From Polysphondylium violaceum (taxonomy: Eukaryota; Evosea; Eumycetozoa; Dictyosteliales; Dictyosteliaceae), in the NCBI GenBank assembly GCA_000277445.1, contig AJWJ01000024.1, positions 1-64,000 of the forward strand: a stretch of 64,000 nt of DNA, in the 5' to 3' direction. The notes beneath the pieces are model-generated. The model had not been told where the DNA came from. It searched no databases and saw only the letters and a list, made by a program, of their open reading frames with translations. This document shows, piece after piece, positions 35,021 through 44,640 of the stretch (position 1 is its first letter; the number at the start of each line of letters is the position of its first letter). A program made the translations under genes and the position numbers.

Positions 35021-36355
35021 ATGACATCAAGAGATAGAGATTATCAAGAGAGATATAGAGATAGAGATAGGGATAGAGATAGGGATAGAGACTTTGAAAA
35101 AGAGACAACAGAGATAGTTATAGAGAAAGGGATAGAGAGAGTTATAGAAACAATAGAGATACAAGAGAAAATAATGACAGAGACTATAGAGATAGAGATA
35201 GAGATGATTATAGAGAAAGAAGAGATAGAAGTAGAAGTAGAAGTAAAAGCAACGAGAGAAGAGTGAAGGATAGAGATAGTAAAACATATGATAGATATCA
35301 AAATGAAAGTAGTGTAGATAGAGACAGAAAATATAATGATAAAAGTGATAGTAGAAATAGTTATAGTAATAGATACAATAGCCACGGTAATAATAGAAAT
35401 GATAACGATTATCGAGGAGAAAAGAGAAATTTTAATAGTTTTAGAAATAATGGAGGAGATTCAAATGGATTCTTTGAACATCGTAAGAAATTAAGAGAAG
35501 AAGCAACATGTATCTCAATCTATGAAAGATCACCATCTCCCCCAAGAGTTAAAGAGAGTAAAAGAAAGAGTAACAGATCAAGAAGTAGATCAAATTCACC
35601 ATCATCATCAAAAAGAGAAAAAAGAAGATCGTCATCATCATCATCGAGATCAAGATCATCAAGTTACGAAAAGAAAAAGAGTCGTAGTAGTAAAAGAGAT
35701 AGAAAAAGAGATAAAAAGGATAGAAAGAAAAAGAAATCGAAATCAAGTAAAAGAAAGAGCTATAGTGACAGTAGTAGTGATAGTAGTCGTAGTAGGAGTC
35801 GTAGTAGATCGTTGTCGTCGTCATCATCAGACGATGATAGTTATAAAAAAAAGAAAAAGAGTAGTAAAAAGAATAGAGATAAAGATTATGATAGAAAAAA
35901 AGACATCAACAACTACAACTACAACTACAACAACAGACAACTCTATGTGGGAAGAGAAAAAGGTAGAAAAGCCAACCCAACATCTCTCAAATCGTGATAT
36001 TGGACCCAAACCTCTTCCAGAGATTCAAGTTGGAAGTTATGGTAGTATGATGATGCCCGGTGAGGCAGAAGCCTATGCCAAGTATGTACAAGAGAATAAA
36101 CGTATTCCACGTAGAGGTGAAGTTGGTCTCAATAGTGATCAAATATCTCATTTTGAAGACGCAGGTTACGTTATGAGTGGTAGTCGTCATAGAAGAATGA
36201 ATGCAATTCGTATACGTAAGGAAGGTCAAGTTTTAAGTGCAGAGGAAGAGAAAGCACTTGCCGTTCAAAACAGAGAAGAAAAGGCAAAAAGAGAAAACAG
36301 ATTACTTGCCGATTTCAGAGAAATGATCAATTCGAAAGTAAATCAACATGAATAA
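35021..36355 (+). CDS. nkap: NKAP (RS/RD-rich, SynMuv domain), frame broken twice
   Basis: Nuclear RNA-processing and transcription co-regulator family. The N-terminal two-thirds are RD-, RS- and K-rich. The C terminus holds the conserved NKAP domain (GPKPLPEIQ, MMMPGEAEAYAKYVQENKRI, PRRGEVGLNSDQISHFEDAG, YVMSGSRHRRMNAIRIRKEG, KRENRLLADFREMI). The sensible reading uses one frame from the ATG (MTSRDRDYQERYRDRD) to about 35100, a second frame to about 35900 (RDNRDSYRERDRESY onward), then the first frame again to the TAA. No GT..AG intron fits either change. Both changes can be explained by one-base errors in poly-A runs at 35097-35101 and 35895-35901, so I treat this as one real gene with probable assembly errors, about 444 residues. 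Confidence 0.8.
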
Positions 36356-37517
36356 TAAATTATTACAATAATATAAAAGTAATTTTATAACGATATCATC
36401 ATCATCATCATCATTATCCGCCCCCTGCCTATTTATATTTCCTCATTTGTTTTATTTTTTCAAAGATTTAGTTTTGTCCAAACTATAAAACGGGAAAGTG
36501 TAAACACAGCCCAACAATACCACATACCCTGCTTGCCAGCAAACATATACACCATCTACACATATTTCCTGTATCATGGAGTGATCCAGTTTGTTTTCTT
36601 TTGTGGCGGGTGGCGTGTGATTGGATTGATTGTATTTTCCTACCCCACCCCCGCTAACCCAGTCACAAAACACGATTCTTTACCAGATTAGTATTATGAA
36701 AGTTTTTAAATGATTTTTCATACAATTTTTGTGTATTGGCCATCACCCCTTTGCATTAGAGATTTAGGGGGGAGTCAATCAAATCAATCATGACAAAAAA
36801 TCTATAATCAAAAAAATTTAAAAATTAAAAATAAATATTTTAGTTGATTGATTGGGGTGTTTTTTTTGATTGAGAAAAAAATCAACCTCATTAGGGAACA
36901 TAAGACTAGAATATTATTAGAATAGTTTAAGATCATGATACTGTTGATAATCACACATACTATTTTCTGGTTTTCGTTATGCCCAAAAGAAAAAGTTAAA
37001 ATAAAAAAAAAAAATAATAAATGGAGAAGAGGAATGTGAGATAAAGAAACAACAGATGTTTTTGAAAAAATAAAAAACAGTGTACTTTCAGTTCTTATCA
37101 AACTACTCCAACTTAAACCACACATAGAACAAACACACACACAAAAACAATCAAAGAAGAGATTCTCAAGATTGATGTACCATTACTTTTTTATACCACT
37201 ACCACATTTTTAAAAATTCACACTCACAAACCATTTAATCAATTTATTCCACCACATTTTGATTTCATTATCCAAAACTTTTAAAGAACCACTACCACAT
37301 ATTCATTGGATAAATTCAGTATATCTACCAAAACAAATCAAAATAGTAATATAATAGTTTATTACTTTATTTATTGTATATAAAACACTCTATCAGTTCA
37401 AAAAGACTTGTAATATAAACAAAAGTCTTTTATTTATTTCATTGGTCCTCAACTCTTTTTCATTTATTTCCTGTTATTTTGTATCAGATAAATAAAAATA
37501 TAAATATAAATTCTAAA
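36356..37517. other. Intergenic 1.2 kb
   Basis: AT-rich spacer. A more G/C-containing patch at 36480-36670 has no coherent ORF. (ATC)n near 36391-36411. The last part, 37370-37480, has TATA-like and T-rich DNA expected of a promoter. No gene is supported. Confidence 0.55.
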
Positions 37518-37892
37518 ATGGAACAACAAACAACATCAATTACTCCTCCTTCAACCCCATCATTTACCTCAATGTCAGAGACAGAGTCTAGTATAACATT
37601 ATCTATAAATTCTACAGCCACTTCACCATCATGTAAAACACCAAGCACAATATCAGAAACCAATCATGGGAAACATGAAAAGAAACCCGATGGTGTTCTT
37701 ATTTTAGAGATGGAGGATAATAAAAAAGTTTTGGTCACAGAAGAAGATTTTGAAAAATCATTCAATAAGAAAAATATGAAAAGAAAGCCCATTTATAGGT
37801 TACTTACTAGAAATATTTGCATTGGTGTAATTTGTTTAATTTTAGCTGCAGTTATTGCTTTAATTATTGTAATTGTAAAACTTAAATCGTAA
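37518..37892 (+). CDS. Tail-anchored membrane protein, 124 residues
   Basis: Starts at MEQQTTSITPPSTP; the frame is open upstream but without an ATG. The first 70 residues are Ser/Thr/Pro-rich and probably unstructured. A short charged stretch follows (KPDGVLILEMEDNKKVLVTE and a KKNMKRK basic patch). One transmembrane helix (ICIGVICLILAAVIALIIVIV) ends three or four residues from the C terminus (KLKS), so it should insert post-translationally with the N terminus in the cytosol. No family is recognised. Downstream is PIG-H on the same strand, 200 bp away. Confidence 0.72.
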   Translation: MEQQTTSITPPSTPSFTSMSETESSITLSINSTATSPSCKTPSTISETNHGKHEKKPDGVLILEMEDNKKVLVTEEDFEKSFNKKNMKRKPIYRLLTRNICIGVICLILAAVIALIIVIVKLKS

Positions 37893-38090
37893 ATAATTTA
37901 ATAAACTTATTTTATTTATTTTTCCAACATTTACTACACATTCTTTATTTCAGAAAAAAGTATTTCCATGTTCCTATGCCAAACTGTTTATTTTCATTTT
38001 TTTTTAAAATTTTTTTTAATTTTTTTTCAAATCTCTCAAAATAAAAAATCAAATCTGATTGATTGATCATGATTATTCATTAGATTTCTG

Positions 38091-38661
38091 ATGGAATATA
38101 ATTGTATACATATAAATAATGATGTCAAAGAATATAGAATATCTCGAAAAGATAAATCAATTGTGACAAAGTTTGATTATTTTTTGCTCTCACTACTTTT
38201 GCTCACAGCACTCTATCATCATATATATCTTGAAGCATCAGCATTGAGGTCATTCTCTACCTATTTAATCATATTTTTAATTATATTTAAATTTTATCTC
38301 AAACTATTTATTGTTAAAGAAGGTATGTTGTCGTTATTAGTTGTAGTTATCATAATCATACTCTTTTCATATTAATATCATATCATTTACACTATACACA
38401 GAATCTCTTATTGTTATGAGAGAATTGGGTGTACAAATTAAAAGAAAATATTTCCTTAGACCAGATACTTTGGAGTTTATAGACAAGAACAAGATTCAAA
38501 ATGTTATCATTAACGAGGGCATAACAAAACACAATGTCATATTTTATATGGCATTTATTGTGGAGGGAAAGAATAAAATGGTCTTGGCATTTGAGGATTT
38601 AATACCTAGATTAAATATTTTACTTCAAATTTATAGAGGTACTCTATCGGTTATTAAATAA
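38091..38661 (+). CDS. pigH: PIG-H subunit of the GPI-GlcNAc transferase
   Basis: Exons 38091-38322 and 38402-38661 give 163 residues. PIG-H is a cytosol-facing ER subunit of the complex that adds GlcNAc to phosphatidylinositol, the first step of GPI-anchor synthesis. Seen: two adjacent hydrophobic helices (FDYFLLSLLLLTALYHHIYL and STYLIIFLIIFKFYL), then the family domain ESLIVMRELGVQIKRKYF, NKIQNVIINEGITKHNVIFY, and near the end EDLIPRLNILLQIYRG. The junction GAA is formed across the intron. Length fits the family. Three genes in this window encode possible GPI-anchored or surface products that would depend on this pathway. Confidence 0.9.
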
Positions 38662-38816
38662 AGTAAATAGTAGCTAGCGACACTTGTATACAGATAAAGA
38701 GGGATTGTTTGATTGATTGATTTTACAACATATGGTATTTTTTATTTTATTTTTATTGGTAATATTACTGTGTTTGTATGTATATATATATATATGAATG
38801 GGAAAGGAGGTATCAT

Positions 38817-39464
38817 TTAAAACATAAAGACAGATAAAACAATAAAGGCAACCAAGAGGATTGGATTCAATTTGGTAAAGGCAGCACTGCTGTGTTCAGA
38901 GGATTTGTGTTCTTCGGCAGCAGGTGGTGCAACAGTGGATTTTGGTGGTTGGGTAATGGATTCAGCAGAGGAGTTGGTTGGTGCCTTGGTTGGTGTTGAT
39001 GGGGATGAGGAGCCGGCATGGGAAGCAGCACTGTGAGAACCAGTTGGAGCAGTGGTTTCAGTGGATGTGGTGGTTGGGGCGGTGGTTTCGGTAGATGTAG
39101 TTGGAGCGGTGGTGGCAGTTTCAGATGAGGTTGCTGGGGAGTCGTCAACAACGGTTAAGACAAAAGCATTGTCACCATGGATCTTACAGAAAAAGTGGTA
39201 GGTACCGGCAGTGTTGAACACATAGACAAAGGTTGGGTGGGATGGGTTACCAATTTCACCAGAATCAAACAACATTGGTGTATCAGTGGATGTAACAGTG
39301 TGATTTAATCCGTCGTTTGGTTGGAAAATCAATGTGTCACCAACTTGAATTGTCTTGTCTCTTGGAACGTCTGGTCCAGACCAAGGGATTGTATATTCGG
39401 TGGAAAAGACACAGGCCATCATGCAGCCCATGATTACGGCAATTAATAATTTTGAGAATCTCAT
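38817..39464 (-). CDS. Secreted cupredoxin (blue-copper-like), GPI-type C terminus
   Basis: An intronless 215-residue protein. Signal peptide (MRFSKLLIAVIMGCMMACVF), then a plastocyanin-like domain of about 100 residues with LNHTV for the first His ligand and FNTAGTYHFFCKIHGDNAF for the Cys and second His. The usual axial Met is not at the expected place after HGDN, so the site may use another ligand or bind copper weakly. A Thr/Ser/Pro stalk of about 85 residues with TTAPTTSTETTAP repeats follows. The last 18 residues are hydrophobic (LNPILLVAFIVLSVFMF), as in a GPI signal. It is likely a cell-surface copper protein; electron-transfer partner unknown. Confidence 0.88.
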   Translation of the reverse strand: MRFSKLLIAVIMGCMMACVFSTEYTIPWSGPDVPRDKTIQVGDTLIFQPNDGLNHTVTSTDTPMLFDSGEIGNPSHPTFVYVFNTAGTYHFFCKIHGDNAFVLTVVDDSPATSSETATTAPTTSTETTAPTTTSTETTAPTGSHSAASHAGSSSPSTPTKAPTNSSAESITQPPKSTVAPPAAEEHKSSEHSSAAFTKLNPILLVAFIVLSVFMF

Positions 39465-40442
39465 CGTTTTGTTTTGTTATTACAATTATAGTAGTATTGT
39501 AGTTATTATTTGTTGTTGTTGTTGGGTTGTTGTTGTTATTTGTATTTAATAGTTATTAAATAATGAATTGATTGATGAAAAAGAGGTTGGTTCAATTTCA
39601 ATTTATAGAGTACCTGTTCAACTCTACTCTTTTTGAATTAATTATTAATATTATTAATAATGCAAAATTAGGAAAATCTAAATTATTATAATTGATATAA
39701 ATGACAATATATCCCCTCACACATCTACCCACATCAGTCTAGAACATATATATATACATTCATACAGAAATGGAAAAAAAGTCTATCTACATCTTTTTTC
39801 AAGTTGGAAAAAAATTAAAATCACACACACATAAAACACATCATCCATCTGTGGAAACTATTATTATTATTGTCACAAATACTCTGTGTGTTTGTTTATC
39901 TTTTCGCCCACTCTCACACACTTGAAAAGGATTTTGAAACAAAAAATCTTCACTATCCACCAACAAAAAAACGAAGGGGGTGATGGTAAATTTGAAAAAA
40001 CAAAATACACCCAAACACTAATTATTCTAACTGTTGTCACTATATGTTTTTTATTTTAATCTTTATCTTTTTATGGATATGAAAACCACCAGTAATCTAA
40101 TAAAGTGTTTTTCTTTTTTTTTTTTGATTATCACCCTCAGGTTAGATTTCCATTTTATCTTTTAATGGAATAAAGATAAAAGAGTGAGTAGTTGTGGGGT
40201 TTCCAAATATTTATCTAATTTTAGTTAAAATAGATTCTTTTGTAGTTTATCAGTGATAGAGAATCTACTGTATGATGTAAAATCGATTAGTATCATAAAA
40301 AAAAAAATAAAAAAAAAAAAAAAAAAAAATTAAATAATAATTTTTGCAAAAAACGAGTGATTCGTCTATTTCGTTTGTATTGATACTGCCCATATTTGTG
40401 TGTGTTTTCTTTATATATTGATAGAATTAAGTGATCCAAGAG
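39465..40442. other. Divergent intergenic region
   Basis: AT-rich, with Gln/Leu-type (TTG)n near 39510-39540, CA-rich clusters at 39820-39920 (CACACACACATAAAACAC, CACTCTCACACACTTG), a T run at 40114-40124 and an A-rich run at 40300-40329. It is probably the promoters of the cupredoxin gene (left) and the SPOUT gene (right). No ORF. Confidence 0.55.
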
Positions 40443-42261
40443 ATGGTTCAAAAAAAAATAAAAGAAAAGGTAATTAGCATTTTGATTTTCTCACCCCTGC
40501 CTATCAAAATTTATGCACACCTACAACATATATGGTTTCTGATTAGGATTAATATATCACATATAACCTCTTTTATACATTTAATACCCTTTAAATACCA
40601 CACCTCCTCTATCCGTGACACCACTCATCACACACACTTATAATTTAATTTTATTAAATTATTATAATTGTTATTATTTCTTTTTTTGTATATAATGTCA
40701 TCATTAATCATAATTTCATTTCTAAATAAAAAAGATTGACACCTACGTACATAGAATTAACCCACATATTTAAATTATTATTTGTTTATTCCCTTATGTG
40801 ATCATACAATTATCATCGCATCATTATTACTTTAATTACAACAACACAATATGAAATATAGTTAATAATAATGGCTCATCAGCAGGTGTAGCTGCAGATA
40901 AATTCAATTCTATGCTCTCTTTTTTTGAACAAGGAGATCAACAAGAACAAGAACAACCAAAACCATCAACTGAGAATGTTGCTCCTGCTGCAACCACAGA
41001 ACAAGTGTCTGAGCCTATTGCCGTTGTTAAAAAAGCACCCAAAAGACCTAAAAGAACTTTTATAGATTCAGTATCACCATCTACTGAGAATAATAAAGAT
41101 TTGGATTCAACAACATCAACATCAACATCAAATACAACCAATAACAATAGTAATAATAATGATAAATTAAAAGAAATTGAAGATAAAGAGCTTGATCTCT
41201 TAATTAAAGAAAAGGAACTAAAAAAACTTAAAAAAGATATTAAAGATGAAAAAGACAAGATCAATATAAATTTAGCTAGACAAAAACAATTGGTAGAATT
41301 GAATAAACAATCAACTATATCATTGGCAATACCAGGTAATATTTTGGATGATATCACTAGTGCAGAAATGAAAACCTATTTAATTGAAATGATTTCAAGA
41401 ACAATTGTTATGCATCAAATCGATGAAGTCATCGTTTACAAAGATTCAAATAATGATAAAAATGATCAAGATAATATAAATTATTTAATGAAAATATTAG
41501 AATATATAGAAACACCAGATGTATGTAGAGAGTATTACTTTGTTGCTTATTAATTCATCAAACATCATATTAATCATAATAATTAACAATGATAATAGTA
41601 TTTAAGAGAAAATTTATTCTATGTATTAGATCCAGATTATGAATATGTAGATAAATTAAAAAAGATGTCTAGTTGTAGACAACAAGAGTTGGATGATCAA
41701 CATAGATATAGAGAGGGATTTGTTATCAATAAGCCACATCAAGGCAAAAGTGTAGTAAATGTTGGATTGGGCAAACAAGTATTATTAGACAAAAAGATTA
41801 AAGGTAGTGTCAGAGTCACTGTAGAGCTAAGTGTCAGTTTTGAACAACAATTACAAGACGATCAATGCGAATTTATTGAAGGACGTGTTGTATCATTTAT
41901 GGACATCAAAGAACAAGGTTACTACTGGGGTTACCATGTCCGTGTGGCAGACAGTCTTGCAGCCACCCTTCAAGGCAGTCCATTTGAATCGAAAAACTAT
42001 GATTTCACCTGCTTGGTTTCAAAGAGCGGCGAAACCTATCCTCGTCCATTGAGTCAGCAACTTATGACAAAGAAATACAATCACCTTCTCCTCATATTGG
42101 CCAATCACATTGATAATGCTCAAAATGAAATCCCTGCCTATCAAGATGCCCTCGATTTACACATCAACACTCTTTTAAATTTTAAACCATCCTTCCCAAT
42201 TAGATTTGAAGAAGATTTATTAATTACTTTGACAAAATTAAAAGGAACTGTCATTTATTAG
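40443..42261 (+). CDS. SPOUT1/C9orf114-type RNA methyltransferase
   Basis: The main body is 40860-41520 and 41599-42261. A Gln/Asn/Lys-rich coiled N-terminal half leads into the SPOUT domain: TISLAIPGNILDDITSAEMK, SRTIVMHQIDEVIVYKDS, MKILEYIETPD, YREGFVINKP, VNVGLGKQV and GYYWGYHVRVADSLAATLQG. These match the family predicted to methylate rRNA and linked in humans to mitosis (CENP-32). The first exon is uncertain. The body begins with a TATAG acceptor in phase 1, and the best upstream exon is ATG at 40443 to 40469. That exon ends in phase 0 unless the A9 run at 40450-40458 is one base short, when it would read MVQKKNKRK, a sensible nuclear signal. Otherwise translation would start at 40912. 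Confidence 0.82.
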
Positions 42262-42672
42262 ATTTTCATTATTACAACCCAATAATAATACTCAATCAAA
42301 TACATCATATCGAGTGTTAGAAAACAAAAAAAAAAAATAATAATACAATAGTATATAAAACCACCCTTAAATAGTTATAAAGCAATCATTTATTTGTGTC
42401 TCATATTATTGCCTATTTCATTCACTGTTTATTTATTAATTTATACCATATTTATATCAAAATAATAATAATAATTACATTTTGTATTAAATAATTAATA
42501 ATTAATAATAATAACAACAATAATTTATTTATAACTAGAAAAAGAATAACTTATTCTTTGGGAATTAAATTTGTACCAATTATATTTTTATATGTAAATG
42601 TGTTTTTTTTTTTTCTTCTATCACCTTAATCTCCTTTTGCCTGAAGAATATTATATTTGAAATCATCACAAA
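42262..42672. other. Convergent 3' flanks
   Basis: AT-rich spacer between two convergent genes, holding their 3' untranslated regions. T run at 42603-42614. No feature seen. Confidence 0.6.
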
Positions 42673-43681
42673 TTATCTAGTTTTTTGGACCTTTTTCTTT
42701 TTTGATTCTCTGGTTCTCTTGTTACCGAACCACTCTTCAAGTTTATTTTTTGAAATTTTACATCGAGATGCTAAAATATCCTTTTGTTGCTGATCAGGAT
42801 ATTTATCTATATTATATTATATTATATTTATATTATTAACGTTAATAATTATTTAAGTTTATTTCTAATTTCTAATTATTTTTATTATTTATATTATTAT
42901 CATAAATTTCAATATAGACATATGTTTGATTTTATAGACTAGATTAACAAACAAACAAATAAGCTTACTGAATTTCAATTTTGAAGATAGAGGGTCGATG
43001 TAGAATATAGATAGATATCTTTTGAATAATGAATACTTACTAGCAGAACTTTCATCATACCATTGATTGAGGAAAACATCTTCTTTTCTTTTCTTTGATT
43101 TATTTTCAACTACAATAGAGGTATGAACATGATGGACTTTATCAAAACATCTTGATCTTTGGGCCAACTTTGCTTTTAAAGTAAGGTTTTCAATATAGTA
43201 AATATGGGTACTTAAAAATGTTTTCATTTGGATTGGCTATGGATTGTATATGGTTAGTTTGGATGATGGATATGGATGATGGATGGATATGGATGATGGA
43301 TGAAGGATATGGATGATGGATGATGGATGATGGATGATGGATGATGGATGATGGATGATGGATGATGGATGATGGATGATGGATGATGGATGATGGATGG
43401 TGGATGATGGATGATGGATGAGGATATGGATGATGGATATGGATGGATATGGATAGAATAATAAAACTTACATAATTACCAATTGGTAAAAGAGATAAAA
43501 TTTCATTAATTGATTCTTGACAGCCTTGATCAATCAACATCATTTCTTTGATATAGGATTCTTTAATCTTTGCCAATTCTTCTTTAAACTTTTTTAATTG
43601 TTGGGCGTCACTAATATCGAGCATATTCTCCTCTTTTATGAAATCGTCAAAACTAAAATTCAATTCAATATTGTTATTCAT
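42673..43681 (-). CDS. Small TALE-like homeodomain protein
   Basis: Exons 43681-43472, 43236-43041 and 42806-42673 give 179 residues with all junctions in frame. The N-terminal 70 residues form an acidic, probably coiled helix (FKEELAKIKESYIKEMMLID). The C-terminal 60 residues are a divergent homeodomain, RKEDVFLNQWYDESSANKYP then DQQQKDILASRCKISKNKLE and EWFGNKRTRE. Helix 3 keeps W48, F49, N51 and R53. It has Gly at position 50 and a YP between helices 1 and 2, as in TALE proteins of the PBC type. It should be a nuclear DNA-binding regulator. The small size recalls the short homeodomain-like mating-type proteins of Dictyostelium, but I cannot claim orthology. Intron 1 is a minisatellite. Confidence 0.8.
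43261..43455. repeat. 7-bp minisatellite (GGATGAT)n in an intron
   Basis: About twelve near-perfect tandem copies of GGATGAT between 43311 and 43405, flanked on both sides by degenerate copies mixed with GGATAT. It fills most of the first intron (43471-43237) of the homeodomain gene. Because 7 is not a multiple of 3, the minus-strand repeat gives the same peptide in all frames, with no stop. Confidence 0.95.
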
Positions 43682-44089
43682 TTTATAAAGATGATAATTA
43701 ATTATATTTATAGAGATATATGTGAAGATAAAGATGAGGATGCTGATAAATAATAATTAATAATAAATTAAAATCTATTCTTTTTCAAAAAACAAAAAGG
43801 AATCAATCACTTTAAATACCGATTCGAACTTTTGCCCCCCGACTCGAGTTTAAAAAAATCCCAATCAACTTTAACTTTTTTTTAAAAAAATTTAAATAAT
43901 TCAAATCAAATAAAATCTCACAAACAAGAATGGGTTAAATCAATGCGATGATACAACCATAGTTCTTATTTCAGGAGTTTTAGGATAAGGAAAAGCTCAA
44001 AATTTGCTCAGTGGGTATTGAAATAATTATTTTTAGCTCATTACAATTGCCAAAATAATATTAGATATCAATAATATCAAACATATGTT
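43682..44089. promoter_or_regulatory. Upstream region of the homeodomain gene
   Basis: AT-rich DNA with a short C/G patch at 43814-43850 (TTTGCCCCCCGACTCGAG) that is unusual locally. No ORF. Presumed promoter of the minus-strand homeodomain gene. Confidence 0.45.
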
Positions 44090-44640
44090 AATCGATGCGC
44101 CCCGCCAGTGTGTTCTCTTTGTATCTCGAGTTGAAATGGCATATATATAATTTTTACTTTTTTTTCTTTTTTTTTTTTCTTACGCACCCCACCAATATCT
44201 GTATGATGAGGATAAGGTATGTTTTTAAAGTTAAAAGAGATTCTGTATCATCTTTGTTGATAGAGTACCCTCAATCAATAAAGTTTTTAATTTTTTTTTA
44301 AAGATCTTGTATATAATCTCGTAATTGAGCAATCTTTAAAAGCCTATCACCAATCAATTCTTTGAAAATCATTGCCTTTAATGGCAATTTTACCCCTTGG
44401 AAGATTTTTAATGAATTTTTTTTTTCTACACAATCTCCAAAAGTTAAGTGTTTGGGGACGTTATTTCTTTCTTTGTACAGAGTTGATAGTGATACTAGTA
44501 ATTTATTGAAAAGAAACTATGGTTATGAGTGGAGTATCTGCACCGGATCAATGATTCAAATGGGTAGGAGAGATGATTGTGTTATCATCTATTTGAAAAC
44601 AACAACAACAACACCTAGAGAAAACCGAAACTAACGCGCT
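44090..44640 (+). pseudogene. Decayed coding region, family unknown
   Basis: Several adjacent coding-like segments in different plus-strand frames: MMRIRYVFKVKRDSVSSLLI at 44202, LVYNLVIEQSLKAYHQSIL at about 44308, and a 90-codon open stretch from 44362 containing LGTLFLSLYRVDSDTSNLL and NYGYEWSICTGSMIQMGRR and ending in TAA at 44634. There is no ATG at the start of the last stretch, and the segments are separated by stops without clear splice sites. This pattern is best explained as an old pseudogene, or less likely as an unrecognised multi-exon gene. The family is not recognised. Confidence 0.4.

Noticed and set aside
36452-37140. Minus-strand ORFs of 73 and 110 codons
   Set aside because: Composition is that of random AT-rich or CA-rich DNA (Phe/Ile/Leu/Ser strings), with no conserved motif.
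43816-43850. GATTCGAAC and GACTCGAG resembling a tRNA T-loop region on the minus strand
   Set aside because: No matching acceptor stem, D arm or anticodon arm could be found at tRNA spacing.
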